Assembly: GCA_963931865.1 (NCBI GenBank)
Contig: OZ007506.1
Location: forward strand, 4,832,926-4,896,925
Source: Axinella damicornis
Taxonomy: Eukaryota; Porifera; Demospongiae; Axinellida; Axinellidae
Direction: 5' to 3'
DNA length: 64,000 bases
The notes beneath the pieces were generated by a model. The model did not search any database. It saw only the letters and a program-made list of their open reading frames with translations, and had not been told where the DNA came from. Below, in pieces: positions 11,325 through 22,824 of this stretch. Each line of letters opens with the position of its first letter. Within the stretch, counting starts at the first letter, position 1. The translations under genes were made by a program, and so were the position numbers.

Positions 11325-11620
11325 ACAAGTAGTAAAAAACATTTAAAATGTAGCAGGATGTAGGGATACCAGAATGGCAAAAAGTAAGGAAACAAGAGGG
11401 ATGATCGAACACAACAGTGAAGTATACAACCCCCCCCCCCCCCCCCCCCCCCCCCACAGAGATCTTCTTCCATATTATACATGTACAATGAAAAAAGATA
11501 TGTAGGGGTGATTGTATACTCCACTGTTGTGTTCGATCATCCCTCTGGTTTCCTTACTTTTGCTGTTCTGGTATCCCTACATCCTGCATGCTACATTTTA
11601 AATGTTTTTTATTACTTGTT
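11325..11620. repeat. Fold-back repeat around a 26-base poly-C tract
   Basis: Arms at about 11325-11428 and 11512-11620 are inverted copies (GATGATCGAACACAACAG against CTGTTGTGTTCGATCATC). Poly-C 11430-11455 lies in the loop. No coding content. Confidence 0.7.
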
Positions 11621-11638
11621 TATGTAATTTTTTTGGCA

Positions 11639-11799
11639 GCAGGCGCATGTTTGAGCTGAAGTTCGCTGCAGAAGTCAGTGACTTCACAGGCACCTGGGCA
11701 GTAGGTGTCCTTGCCTTGGTATATGGACAATATTACTCAGGTATTACACTTCCAGCATTGGCTGAAGAATCAGGCCGGGCATCTCAAGTCAACTGTTAG
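11639..11799 (+). other. Exon-like open stretch, unrecognised
   Basis: After a TTTTTTTGGCAG acceptor-like sequence, an open frame runs to a stop at 11799 (contains FELKFAAEVSDFTGTW). The composition looks protein-like, but no domain or neighbouring exon was found. It may be a fragment of a captured gene. Confidence 0.25.
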
Positions 11800-12870
11800 A
11801 TGGATGACAAAGCCACTGAGTTCTCCCTGTCTAGAAGACCATGGCATAGGCAGTTTATAGTATAGGAACATTCATATGGGTGTTGAGCCCTACTCACAGA
11901 ATACAGTATAGGTAGCAATCATGCGTACAGGGACTAATAATTAAGAATCGTTGCTAAGTGATCGTTTAAGTGCGCATGCGTACAAACGTTTAAATGGCGT
12001 GACAAACGAAGCCATAGTTATTGAGTGGGCAGCTGTAGCCGCCTGGTGAAGACTTGGAGGTAGCGAAAAAGCGATGGGTGGTTGCACTGCTCGGTTGAAA
12101 ATACTGCTGTTTTGTGCGAAAACCATCGTGACAGATTGAGGCAACGTTGAGCTAAGTTGTCTGAAGAAGAAGAAGAAGAAGAAAGAAAGAAAGAAAAACA
12201 ATTTGCCCGTTTTGCTAGTGCCTGGTTTGGTACTTTCGCGATGGTTTTTCGCGACGCTGTGAGTCTTGTTGGCCATGAAAACACTCGAAGATGAGTGGTA
12301 TGTTGTTATAAAGGCTTATAAGTGTACCGTTTCTGAGATTTGGAGAGATTTTTTTGTATTAGCATATATTGCGTGTATACGTCGTATCCCTACATACAGA
12401 GTCTACCGACTCTGTGATATCCATGTACTGCCAAAGGGAGGGTGGGTGGAGTAACTATCAACCTGGCCTCATTCCAAGGCCTGAGAGAGGGAGGCCTGGG
12501 AATGAGGCTACTATCAACCATGCTGGTCCAAATCACGATCCTCTTTTCAACTGCCTCTACAGGTACGGGCAAAACAGTCAACAGAAAGTCGTGTGCATGT
12601 ATTCACTAGTGTAATGTGCAACGGGCGTGACATAATTATACAGAGCTCTCAACCACTTAAGGCTAATATGAGTGAGAGCTTTAATAGGTGAAAATGAGTG
12701 AGATCAGTGTCTAAATGAGTGAGATAAGCCATCGAAGTCAACGGTAATAACAAGTTCTATCAAACTCAACAGTAAAGGGTGATTATCCAAGTACAAACAA
12801 AAACATGACTATGCATGGCATCACAAACTCTTCAGTTAATAGTACCGGTACCGGTAGTAATACTTCCACT

Positions 12871-13263
12871 TAGTCTCGGAACCAGACCCTTCGTGCGGGG
12901 GAGGAGGAAAGGGTCTGGGCACGTTCCTACATTCGAGTTGTCCTCACGGAACGTAATTATGCGTGGTAATTAGCGATCAACTGCAGTGCGATACCACGCG
13001 TACCATCACAGTCGACCTGCTCGTTGCTCTCCTCGACTTTTGTCAGTCACTCGCGGGTAACGCGGTACGGCACAGCGATTCGCCATGTCTAGTCACTGGA
13101 CCGAAAGCCGGCCTGGAGAAAAATAATTTCCCTGACGTCATTCGCAATCAACGCTTCTGATTCGTTAGGTCAACATTCCGACCTGGGGACAACTCGAATG
13201 TACGTAAGATGGTGCCCAGACCCTTTCCTCCTCCCCCGCACGAAGGGTCTGGTTCCGAGACTA
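12871..13263. mobile_element. MITE with 9-bp target duplication, TAGTCTCGG family
   Basis: Inverted termini TAGTCTCGGAACCAGACCC and its complement, arms about 50 bases. Flanked by ACTTCCACT at 12862-12870 and 13264-13272. A second copy lies at 24216-24596 with the interior inverted. Confidence 0.88.
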
Positions 13264-13616
13264 ACTTCCACTATAACAGTCTCGTGCAGGTGTGCGGCGC
13301 GCGCGTTCGAACCTGTTGCTCATACATAAACATGCGCATAAGCTCCAGATGCGCCCCTATGTAGTCTCGTTCCTGTTCTTACATCTGCTGCATGGGAACG
13401 AGCATAACTGTCCTCAGCGAGGCTGCCTGGAATAACGGATTGCGTGAGAATCAGGCCGCTATGTGTGAGAGCGTGAGTTGCTGGTGAAATGCGTGAGAGT
13501 TGAGAGCTCTGCAGATACACGCAGTGGTGAGTACAGTGAGCGCACTTGCATTACTCCTGCACACGCTTGAGCTCCGACATTTATTGAGTGCGGGTACCAG
13601 ACGACTCATAAGGTAG

Positions 13617-13829
13617 CGGAGGGGGTTTCCGGACAGCAGGGGATTTCCCGACACGGCCCCAGTTTTCGCTCTCTGGGAGCAGTTTTTGCTAACAACTGCA
13701 CAGAGTTGGAGAGTTCGAAGGTAGGGTATGCATGCAAACTTACCATAATTTGGAAGAATTGCTAACGGAGGGAATGTGAGGGGCATGAATGCCGTGTCTG
13801 GAATGAAAAGACTCCGGAAACCCCCTCCG
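13617..13829. mobile_element. Short MITE
   Basis: Inverted termini CGGAGGGGGTTTCCGGA near 13617-13633 and 13813-13829. 213 bases at the right edge of the 4 kb insertion. Target duplication not resolved. Confidence 0.55.
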
Positions 13830-13915
13830 TTACCTTAGCTGGGAAACAGGAGTCAACAGTGGAGCTTATCATTTCTCTCTGATCTATAATCATCCTCGAA
13901 ACGTTTCTTCTTATA
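13829..13915 (-). promoter_or_regulatory. Displaced promoter and first-exon sequence of copy 2
   Basis: TATA-like element at 13910-13915 and donor GTAAC at 13829-13833, homologous to the copy 1 arrangement. If still used, the 5' intron of copy 2 would run from 13833 to 8594, about 5.2 kb, with the insertion inside it. Alternatively copy 2 has lost its promoter. Confidence 0.4.
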
Positions 13916-14423
13916 CTCGCTGACTCCCCTCCCACATACTAATGAACGCGTGACCAGTTACGCTCTAAGTATTTCATACTGAGTGTGAGGGTAGTCTATC
14001 TATAGACCATAAATACCAGGAGTACTAGTCACCATGGTTCAACTCCCTTGTGTGTATGTAGTTTACTGTACTTACAAGACCCCCAAAATGTTACATAATT
14101 ATTACCGTGCATACACATGCACGAAGCAGGGTTAAGCAATTGGTTTGTCCGTCTGTCTGTCTGTCTGTTGTCTGTCTGTCCAGAGGACATGTAGTAGTCC
14201 TTCACACCTCCAAAATTTCACCATATACAGCAAGAGGCCATTAGGTAGGATTTGTGTGAAACCCAGCTATGAAATACAAATTGGCCTTTGTGCAGCCATA
14301 GTTGTACTAGAGCTAGCTGACTTACATGGTACCACAAAGGTTGCACCAACGTAGCTATATACTGGGCATATTATAAAGGCCCTTCAGCAGATTATAGAAT
14401 ATCATTGCTGTTCCTCTGCAGTC

Positions 14424-14597
14424 CCTTCCAGATGGAAAGCCAACTGGTAGTTTCAAGCTATGAGAAGCCTGATCTGTGGAAGTTAGAGCACCATCTTCCC
14501 AGATACACTGATTCTGGAGTTCAACAAGACTGGTGGAAGGCTATGATTGACATGCTGGAGTTGAAGCACGAGGCCTACGTACCACCAGCACCAAGGT
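14424..14597 (+). other. Candidate coding exon, unrecognised
   Basis: Flanked by a TTCCTCTGCAG acceptor (14410-14420) and a donor AAGGTAGATG at about 14596. The frame encodes WKLEHHLPRYTDSG, QQDWWKAMIDMLE and YVPPAP, which looks like real protein, family not recognised. It lies in a 0.6 kb block (14341-14938) that the duplicate near 4490 lacks. A following candidate exon starts after GTGTGCAG near 14830; its acceptor is in a 106-bp tandem duplication. Confidence 0.4.
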
Positions 14598-14646
14598 AGA
14601 TGCTGTCATGTAAATGCTTGGTAGAGTCCATTAATGAACTGTCAGT

Positions 14647-14858
14647 GATCACTCTCGCAATTGAGTACATGGATCATTCAATTGCATAATGTATTTCTAC
14701 TTGTACGTATCTATTGGTGTGCAGTACTCCTACACGACAGAAAAGAGATGGTGATCACTCTCTCAATTGGGTACATGGATCACTCAATTGCATAATGTAT
14801 TTCTACTTGTATGTATCTATTGGTGTGCAGTACTCCTATACGACAGAAAAGAGGTGGT
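14647..14858 (+). repeat. 106-bp tandem duplication covering a splice acceptor
   Basis: Two direct copies, 14647-14752 and 14753-14858. Each contains TATTGGTGTGCAG followed by TACTCCTA and ACGACAGAAAAGAG, so the acceptor and first bases of the downstream candidate exon are doubled. Confidence 0.75.
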
Positions 14859-14938
14859 GGGAATGGGCACGAGCAAGAGATGACAGTCGAGGGAGGAGTC
14901 ACGGCAGGAGTCGGCACAAAGGACAAGTGCAAGATGTC

Positions 14939-16323
14939 AGGTTTAAACCAAAAGGTGTGAGGGACTACAACATGTCTTTACTAGTTCAACGCTCCTTCGC
15001 CGCCTTCGGCGGCTCATGCGCTCCTGTTCCTGGGGTGCTCCCCCTGGCTGGGGAGGAACACCATCTCCCACATACAAATAAACGCCTGACCAGTTACGTT
15101 CTAAGCATTTCGTACTCAATTAACATGGCTGCTCACGTACATTGTACAACGCCTCACCAGTTATGCTCTAAGTATTTCACACTAAGAATCACCAAATTGG
15201 ACTAATCAGGAGCTTATGAGTGCGGCGAAGTGGCACGAAGGAGCGTCAAACTACCGTACTTGTTAGGGTTCCATCTGTCGCTGGTTAGCAGTCGCACAAA
15301 GTGCCTTATACGGAAGGGCTACAACTCGCACCTACTGTACTCTGTTAAGAAGCCTGTGAGGGCTCGCAGACATCATCCACAATAGCGTACACAAAGCCTG
15401 CCCACCTGCTTACGTGACATCTGTGCAGCCTTACACGAACAGACCACAAACATAAGCGTATAAGGAGTGTTGTGTACTGCTACTCTGCGCCTGATGGTTA
15501 TGCTAGTTGGACGCTCGGAGCCTCCTTCCCGTTATGAGCTCCTTGACTAATCCACATGGAATTTTCACTCATCCCAATGCCCAGTGACACATACCAGTAC
15601 AACGCCTGACCAATCATGCAGGAAAGGGCAGACAGAGGCCAGTGTCGTTTCCTGACCGGTCGTGGGAGTCAGGAGAAGTGTGCCTACAGACAGGACTAGG
15701 AGAGCAACTCAAATTCCATTATTGGCTTGATTGTTGGTCTCATTGAGACTGTGGTCGTTTCTGTCTGATTCTGCATGATCATCACTCTCCTCCCACATTC
15801 AAACGCCTGACCAGCTACGTTCCAGTACACATGTAGCTATTCCATATAAATCACTACTCCATTTTATATATGTAGGAGTTAAGGCCTCAAGTATTGTACC
15901 TAGTGTAGCAACCTGAAGCTGAACAGCAGAGACATTGTGTACTGAACAATGATATGTTGTATTGCCTTGTAAACATGCACCTGAGTTATATCTGATCTGG
16001 CGTTTGGCCCTGATTGTATTCTACTCTGTTATAAAAGGCTCAGTCCTTAGTACACAACTCTGTTCAGGCACATATTCTGCCATCCACCATTCAGTCAGCT
16101 TGTCCGTGGCCAGCTGCGCATAGCCGTGTGGAATATTACACTAGGATTGCATTTTGAAGTTACATATTTGTGTACTCAAATTGGACAAGTACTATGGCAT
16201 GCCTTAGATGTATGTCATGTCACATGATTGTGTATGATTGTACTATGGTAATGCATGTCTTAGCTGCATGTCATTAGATGTACACGCATGTCATGTCAAC
16301 TGTGCACGTAGGAGTTATAAGTA
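14939..16323. repeat. Segmental duplication of 4505-6640
   Basis: Colinear copy lacking the 746-bp MITE present at 4979-5724. Contains upstream-repeat units. No intact gene. Confidence 0.75.
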
Positions 16324-16550
16324 AGGTAAAACGGGGTAATTCCGGTCATGGTATAATTCCGGTCAGTCTATACAAAAGCCACCGCCAATTGTACACGATA
16401 GATTCTTTGGGAGTCCCACTTATGTTGCAGTAACACTAACTGCTCCTCGTACTAGAACTGCAATTATATCCGCAATTGCTCTATGTAAGCTTAGCTTCTG
16501 GGCTATACTGACTGGAATTGTGCGGCGACCGAAATTACCCCGATTTACCT
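16324..16550. mobile_element. MITE with TA target duplication
   Basis: Termini AGGTAAAACGGGGTAATTCC and its imperfect complement, flanked by TA on each side. The empty site is present at the homologous position near 6643 (AAGTAGCCTTG). TA duplication suggests a Tc1/mariner-type transposase in trans. 227 bases. Confidence 0.85.
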
Positions 16551-16552
16551 TA

Positions 16553-16997
16553 GCCTTGTTCCCAGGCCTACCCCGTTTTTTCTGTTCTTCGGTTTCCGTT
16601 GACAATAATACACGGATGCGGAAAGGCGGTGAAAAATGCGGAAGGCCTGGTATCATTCATCACGTGAGTGACGTCAGGTGGATGCAAGGGTGGACGTAGG
16701 GCTGGGGGGGGGCCGGGGGCGTAGTTGTTTCAGCAGGTCCTGAAGGCTGTTTATCATCCAGTCGGTTCGGTTCAAACGCTCCGTGGCTAGTCGAGACTCT
16801 CAGACAATCTACACAACTTCGTCGGTGGTTTTTAAACTTATTTGCGGTTGGGTCACACCCCCCCTACGTCCACTTGACATAAAGCACATGATGAATCATA
16901 CCAGGCCTTCCGCGTTTTTCGTCGCCGCATCCGTGTATTGTTGTCAACGGAAATCGAAGAACAGAAAAAACGGGGTAGGCCAAGGGCAACCCAAGTA
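16553..16997. mobile_element. MITE remnant, second copy of 6644-7120
   Basis: Same ends and interior as 6644-7120 but without the long poly-G tract. Confidence 0.6.
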
Positions 16998-17059
16998 GCT
17001 AAGCGAAGGTTCCATATCCAGCACCAAAACTCCAAGTGTCATACCTGCATGGATATGAA

Positions 17060-17500
17060 TAACTTTGGAAGTTGTGCATAATTATGCAGAAAACCCACTG
17101 TATTGCGTACCGGTATTTATCCACAGCCACCACCTCAAAACTTTAATGCCAAGGATCCCAGGATAGCAATACGTATACTGTGCTTCACTTGAGTTGCATA
17201 CCAGTCATTACGTTGAATGCCACCCAAACTAAGGCAATTAGTACTGGCCTTGAATGCACCCATGAATTACCTTGCACTAAACTGGATCATGAATTCTATT
17301 AGCATAAGTATGACATATCTCGCTAACTTATTCACTGATCTCACTCGTCTTCACCTAAGCTCTCATCTTAAGTGGTTGAGATCTCTGCTTTACATACTTG
17401 CATACAACAACTATTACAACCAACATCGTTTTCATTATACCAAATACAATGTCCATGTGTAGGAGGGTTGTATAACGAATTCTTTTAAGCTGTCACCCCT
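17060..17500. other. Shared 3' flank of the FReD-like genes
   Basis: Matches 35220-35590 and, more distantly, 40850-41270. Copy 2 has a deletion of most of this stretch. No gene or clear polyadenylation signal seen. Confidence 0.5.
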
Positions 17501-17737
17501 CAAGAATACGTATTGGGACACTGAAGTAGCCCACTGTGCGCAAAGTGTTGTAGGTGTGCACATGGCATCACTTTAAGAAGAAGCAATGGATATTCAGCAA
17601 AGAGCATAACTACAGGGGTAGGGACTAGCAGAGAAGTCTGCATGCATGTACATTTGTATCATACACATGAACATCAACACTCAAATCTAAACTATGCTTG
17701 ACACTACGCTGGGAGTTCACACACGATGGCTTGATCA

Positions 17738-18787
17738 TTAGCGAATGTAGAGTTCGATGAGTTCGACTGGGGTGTCTTCTTCACGGTCTTCATCACGACA
17801 AATACGAACTTCAATGTCATCAGTCGTGGCCTGGGGCAGCTCCTTGCAGAACCAGGGAGGGCTGTTGACGGTACACTCACAGGCGTAAGGTGGTTCACAG
17901 TTTGAGCCATCCCAGAGAGGATCGCCATCAAAGAACACTCCTGCTACCGCTCCAGTATTATCATTGCCAGTTTCGCAAAAGTAGTCCTGTCCAACATATG
18001 AAGGGGTAGAAGTTCCACCACTGCAAGGGCAATTCACGTCAGTGTGGGTTGCTCCAAATCCAGCAGCAAAACTCCAAATGTGTTGCCTGGACCCCAGAGC
18101 TCCATGTGTGATGCTGACACCATCAACGTAGGTGCTGTCTAAAGTCGTTGTAGCTGAGGGGTTAACAAAGTAATGAAATGCATCGACTGTTGCATACTGA
18201 TATCCGATAACTTGACCGCAGACATGGCTGTATCGTATCCCGTTGGTTGGGAACATCGCAGAGTCGCAGCCACTATCACCTCTAGCTCGTCCACACGTCC
18301 TTTTTGGTGTCGTGATAAGTCTCCACGCACTTGGGCACTGCTGAGAGGTGTTGCTCGCATCAAGGTTGGCAACACGTACCCATCCTCGAGTGCTGCTACA
18401 GCCACACCGCCTGTCCATGTCACAGTAGACCTGCACTGCAGTCCCATTGGAGCTCCTCACCCAGTAGTAGCCAGAGGGGCAGTTTGCAGATATTTCACTG
18501 CAGGAATCTGCAGGGGTGGCCATTTGAACAGCAGGACAGCTAACGTTATCTTGTAGCAGTGTACGAACGTTATCTTGTAGAAGTGTACGAACGTCCTGGG
18601 CTAGTTCAGAGCGGGCCGTGCTTCGGAGGTCATTAGGAGGGCAGGTTTGCTCGGTTGCATTCAGCACTCTGGGGAGAAGGGGGAGAGGGAGGGCAGCATT
18701 GTCTGACTGGCTGGCCGTGGTAGTCAGGAGAAGAGAGCCTGCGGACAGGACTACAAGAGCAACAAAGCCCAGCTTGAACCCCATCAT
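17738..18787 (-). CDS. FReD-like secreted protein, copy 3 (intact, 349 aa)
   Basis: Same architecture as copy 2: ATG ATG start at 18787/18784, signal peptide, two VRTLLQDN repeats, fibrinogen-like start, cysteine-rich C-terminal module ending ELIELYIR. It differs from copy 2 mainly in a short window (NTGAVAGVFFDGD in place of SEVIVLVLYDSD) and just after NCE, while the flanks are nearly identical. A candidate 5' leader exon boundary lies at 18816 (TTTTGCAG acceptor). Upstream are repeat blocks, then the LINE at 19326-23525, then promoter-like sequence at 23857-23949, so transcription would have to cross the LINE. Confidence 0.88.
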   Translation of the reverse strand: MMGFKLGFVALVVLSAGSLLLTTTASQSDNAALPLPLLPRVLNATEQTCPPNDLRSTARSELAQDVRTLLQDNVRTLLQDNVSCPAVQMATPADSCSEISANCPSGYYWVRSSNGTAVQVYCDMDRRCGCSSTRGWVRVANLDASNTSQQCPSAWRLITTPKRTCGRARGDSGCDSAMFPTNGIRYSHVCGQVIGYQYATVDAFHYFVNPSATTTLDSTYVDGVSITHGALGSRQHIWSFAAGFGATHTDVNCPCSGGTSTPSYVGQDYFCETGNDNTGAVAGVFFDGDPLWDGSNCEPPYACECTVNSPPWFCKELPQATTDDIEVRICRDEDREEDTPVELIELYIR

Positions 18788-19716
18788 TGACTCGATTTTT
18801 CGTTTGTTATAATTCACTGCAAAACAAGTCAGTTGTTTAACCACAGGGTGGTTACCCTGGTTGCAGACAAGCTGGAGCTGGTGGCTAGAAGAGGAGGTTC
18901 AGAGACTAATTGCATAAGGCAACTTGAGAGGAAGCAGGTCCAGATTATCTTGCAACCATAATGGTGACCTTAACCACTAAACATCTCAGCAGCCATCAAG
19001 GGCAGGAAATTTCCAGGAAAACCATGCAGATGTAGGCTACATCTCACTCAGTGACCTTGCAGATGTTCCAAGATTGTTATAACAAATCAGTTGCTTAACC
19101 ACAGAGTGGTTACCCTGGTTGCTGACAAGCTGGAGCTGGTGGCTAGAAGAGGGGGTTCAGAGACTAATTGAATAAGGCAACTTGTATGAGAGGAAGCTGG
19201 TCCAGATTATCTTGCAACCATAGTCATGTGATCTTAACCACTAAACAATTTTGCTGCCATCAAGGGCAGGAAATTTCCAGGAAAACCAGATGTAGCTGGT
19301 GGTGACCTTGCAGATGTTCCAAGATTATTATTATTATTATTATTGCTTTACAGCAGAGTGCATGTTGTGACGGTGGTGAGAGTGGTACACAAAAGAGACT
19401 GAAAGTTAGCTGAGAATGAGAACTGCTGTAGGTCAGCTAAAAGATTCTTAGCTGCCTTAAACTTAATACATACACATACTTATTCGTTAGGTTAAGCATA
19501 GATAATAGAACTACGTAGTTCTATTATCTATGGGTTAAGGGACGACTTTACAAGGATTGAACAAAGAACACTAGTAAACATAATATCATATGGGTTCATG
19601 AGATTGTGACGTGGGTATTAGTGCTGAGCGAGAAGGACACCTTCAGATTGGTAGTGGTCTTGTCAGGTGGAAGTTTGTGGTAACTGGCATGTGACGTTAG
19701 TAGTAGTCAATAGTTG

Positions 19717-22700
19717 CTATAGTGAGGTGAATACTGTCCTGGGAACAGTTGAACATTTAGAACAGGGACATGAATAGTGGAAGGAGCAGGTGGATTCGGG
19801 GTTGAAGTTGGCGAGAAAATGGTTCCAAAGAGTAACTTTGAGACGATGCTTTATTAGCTTGTAGCTAAGAGTCAAGTCTATAGCTGGGAGTGAATTCCAT
19901 AGAGATGGTAATCTATTGAAATAAAACTGTTTGTCTCTTGAGTGTTTTGATAGAGGTTGGACTAGCTTCATATGCGATCCAGACCTGGTTTGGTTCGTGT
20001 TGAAGGAGACAAAATTGACAATATTAAATGAGCTGTTAGCGTCAGATTTCAAAGATTTGATGAAGAAGCAGATGTCGTGTAGTTCGAACAACATCGATAG
20101 AGGCAGTAGGTGCAGCTTTGTCAACCTTGCTTTGTAGTCAGAAGTATAGTCGTTTAGAATGTATTTTGTTGCACGGCGTTGAATTGATTCTATTAAATTG
20201 ATGTCTTTGATCAGAACCGGTCTCCAGATTTGTGAGCCATATAACAGTTGGGATCTCACAAGAGATATGTAGAGTCGTTTCTTTGTACTGATACTATTTG
20301 TAGCACAGAAAGTGCGGCGAAGCAGCCCCAACTTCTTGTAGGCTTTAGAGGATATGAGGTGCAGGTGATCTGTCCACTTAAGGTCAGATGCTATTACAAT
20401 GCCCAGGTCTTTGTGAGAGTTGCAAGGTGCAATTGACCGACCATTTATGTAGTAGGAGGAGTCAGCTGTAGACGTAGACAGAGGGTTAGAGCGTTTGGTA
20501 TTGATGGATAAGAGATGGAGCTTAGTTTCATTGAATGCCAACAGCCACTTTTTGCTCCAAGAGGAAACCCCATCCAGGTCGGATTGCAGCAGGAGACTAT
20601 CAGAAGGTGAGGATATGCGAGAGAGGCATTTGGTGTCGTCCGCAAAAAGGAATAACTTAGTGAAGAGGCTACTGGATGGGAGATCGTTGATGTATATAAG
20701 AAACAAGAGGGGACCCAGAATGCTTCCCTGGGGTACCCCAGAGATCACAGGAAGTGAAGAGGAAGAGCAACCAGAGATTGAGACATGTTGCTGTCTGCCT
20801 AGTAAGTAGGCACGAAACCAATACCAGAGACTCCCATTTACACCCACTTTCCGGAGCTTCAGTAGCAGTTCATGGTGGGGAACGCTGTCAAATGCTTTCC
20901 TGAAGTCGAGGTATATGACATCACATCTGGCATTGCTGTTGATATCATTATGAATGTTGGCTAGGAAGGTAAGTAGTTGTTGAATTGCTGAGCGGTGCTG
21001 GAGAAAGCCAAATTGGGAATCATGGATGATGTTGTGCTTCATGATGAACGCACTCAGTTTGTCATAGACTAGACGTTCGAGGACTTTTGAAATAATACAG
21101 AGGAGGGAAATAGGACGATAGTTAATTACTTGACTTTTATCTCCAGATTTATAGACAGGAGTAATTGAATGGTGCTTCCATTCTAGAGGAACGATGTGTT
21201 TGGAGATGCTTAGAGAATAGAGGTGGTGCAGCGGGATGTAGAGCGCTAGTGAACAGTGTTTCAACAATTTGGAGCCAATTCCATCACAGCCCATAGATTT
21301 GTTAGGGTCTAGGCTTGAGAGTGCTGTAAGAACCTCAAGTTCAGAGATTGATATCGAACAAATGCTAGGCGAGGCCACAGGAAGATTGTCCAGACTAGGA
21401 AGCCTGTAAGAGCTGATTGTAAAGACTGAGTGGAAGAAAGAGTTAAAGAGTTCAGCCCTCTCAGTGTCCTGAGAAGCAGAAGAAGTGCCTAGAAATACGG
21501 TTGATGGAATGGAGCTGTCTTTAGTGAGAGAGTGAATATATTTGTATATCTTGGAGGATTGTGATCCAGCAAAGGATTGAACGAGGTTAATTTCATATTG
21601 AGATTTTGCGTGTAGAATTTTGTCCCGAAGGGTCGACTGGTATTGGGCTACTTTGTTGCAGAGATGGGCAGTAGGTTTCCTTGAAGCTTTTTTCCTAAGT
21701 GTGCGAAGAGATTCAGACAAGTGTCTGAGCTCTGGAGTGAACCAGCATGGGTATTGAAAGCGTCTGAGTCTCACTTTGGGTATGAAGATGTTCATAGCTT
21801 CGTAGATTGAGCTCTTCACAGTGTTCCATACAAGTTCAACATCACTGCAACGGAGACAGCAGGAATAATCGAAGTCAATAAGGTATGAACAGATACCGTC
21901 ATAGTCAGCTTTGGGGAAATCAAATACGTATTTTGGAGTTGTTGTTGTTGTTAGGGAAGGAGGGGAGGAATGTGAGATCTGGAAGGTGACTACATAGTGA
22001 TCGGACAAGAGAATCTGGTCATCCTTGCAGATTGAGAGGTTACTGATACACTCAACGGAATTAGTCAGCACAAGGTCTAGGGTATTGCCTTTAATGTGAG
22101 TAGGACCCTCTAACATTTGCATGAGATCATTGTCAAAGACGAAGTCGCAGAGTGCTCTAGAGGTGGAGGAAGTGGCAGTGAGAGTGCTCCAATGAATATC
22201 TGGACAATTGAAATCACCAACCAGGATGACATGGCTGGGAGAGCTAGATTGGACAATTTGTGATAAGCAAGAGAAGGCGTCGAAGACCTGTGCATCATTA
22301 GAACTGGGAGGGATATACGCGCAGCAGACAGTGACTGAGTTATGGAATAAGTTGACGGACAAGACCTCAGTGTGAGGTGAATTGTTTCTGACAATGCATG
22401 TGACTGGGATGGTATCCTTTACAGCAATCATCACTCCGCCTCCACGGGAGCATCTGTCATTGCGGAAGATGTTGTAGTTGGAGGGAAGAATCTCATGGTC
22501 GAACGCAAAGTCAGACAACCAGGTTTCTGTCAGGCAAATTACATCATAGTTAGATGAATAAATTATTGATTGGAATTTGCGTAGTTTGTTGACCAGACTC
22601 CTTATGTTTAGATAGCAGAAGGTGATTGAGCTGTGATCAATAGTTGAGTCGTGGGGAGAACATTGTGGGTTGTGACAAGAACATTGCAAAGCGTGCTGGC

Positions 22701-22818
22701 ACTGAGGATTGTGTCGAGGACATTGTAAATCACGATGAGGACATTGGGGAGGATCAGGTTGTGAACAAGTTAGTAGATTGTGGTGTGTGTGTGTGGACAA
22801 TGAAGTGGGTGGAGATAG
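19717..22818 (-). CDS. LINE ORF2: AP-endonuclease and reverse transcriptase
   Basis: Open frame of about 1,030 codons. The N-terminal endonuclease/exonuclease/phosphatase domain shows CYLNIRSLVNKL, DVICLTETWL, RGGGVMIAV and LVGDFN. The reverse transcriptase follows with DFRKAFDSVPH, SGVPQGSILGPLLFLIYIND and the catalytic FADDT motif. The C-terminal segment (LLYGSQIWRP, IQRRATKYI) is typical of CR1/Jockey-like elements. No ATG precedes the endonuclease domain: the first in-frame one lies inside it (GGGVM). The frame is continuous with ORF1 apart from one TGA at 22819-22821, so ORF2 would need read-through or reinitiation. No internal frameshift seen. Confidence 0.92.
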   Translation of the reverse strand, partial: LSPPTSLSTHTHHNLLTCSQPDPPQCPHRDLQCPRHNPQCQHALQCSCHNPQCSPHDSTIDHSSITFCYLNIRSLVNKLRKFQSIIYSSNYDVICLTETWLSDFAFDHEILPSNYNIFRNDRCSRGGGVMIAVKDTIPVTCIVRNNSPHTEVLSVNLFHNSVTVCCAYIPPSSNDAQVFDAFSCLSQIVQSSSPSHVILVGDFNCPDIHWSTLTATSSTSRALCDFVFDNDLMQMLEGPTHIKGNTLDLVLTNSVECISNLSICKDDQILLSDHYVVTFQISHSSPPSLTTTTTPKYVFDFPKADYDGICSYLIDFDYSCCLRCSDVELVWNTVKSSIYEAMNIFIPKVRLRRFQYPCWFTPELRHLSESLRTLRKKASRKPTAHLCNKVAQYQSTLRDKILHAKSQYEINLVQSFAGSQSSKIYKYIHSLTKDSSIPSTVFLGTSSASQDTERAELFNSFFHSVFTISSYRLPSLDNLPVASPSICSISISELEVLTALSSLDPNKSMGCDGIGSKLLKHCSLALYIPLHHLYSLSISKHIVPLEWKHHSITPVYKSGDKSQVINYRPISLLCIISKVLERLVYDKLSAFIMKHNIIHDSQFGFLQHRSAIQQLLTFLANIHNDINSNARCDVIYLDFRKAFDSVPHHELLLKLRKVGVNGSLWYWFRAYLLGRQQHVSISGCSSSSLPVISGVPQGSILGPLLFLIYINDLPSSSLFTKLFLFADDTKCLSRISSPSDSLLLQSDLDGVSSWSKKWLLAFNETKLHLLSINTKRSNPLSTSTADSSYYINGRSIAPCNSHKDLGIVIASDLKWTDHLHLISSKAYKKLGLLRRTFCATNSISTKKRLYISLVRSQLLYGSQIWRPVLIKDINLIESIQRRATKYILNDYTSDYKARLTKLHLLPLSMLFELHDICFFIKSLKSDANSSFNIVNFVSFNTNQTRSGSHMKLVQPLSKHSRDKQFYFNRLPSLWNSLPAIDLTLSYKLIKHRLKVTLWNHFLANFNPESTCSFHYSCPCSKCSTVPRTVFTSL

Positions 22819-22824
22819 TCAGTC
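22813..22824 (-). promoter_or_regulatory. TGA-CTA junction between ORF1 and ORF2
   Basis: The codons read GAC TGA CTA TCT. UGA followed by CUA is a known permissive read-through context. Six sense codons after the stop the frame reaches the TTG at 22800 and continues into ORF2. Confidence 0.5.

Larger units (their letters stand above)
9796..13828. other. 4 kb insertion separating copy 2 from its promoter
   Basis: In copy 1 the sequence CCAGCTTGT runs straight into TACCTTAGCTGGG (about 1600). Here the left half stops at 9795 and the right half resumes at about 13830. The insert contains a copy of the CCATTTCCTGGAAT module (9840-10070), upstream-repeat units, a fold-back around a poly-C tract, an exon-like stretch and two MITEs. 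Compound origin; no single transposon explains it. Confidence 0.55.

Noticed and set aside
13290..13330. tRNA-like GTTCGAACC motif
   Set aside because: No cloverleaf could be formed around it; no tRNA gene was found in the window.
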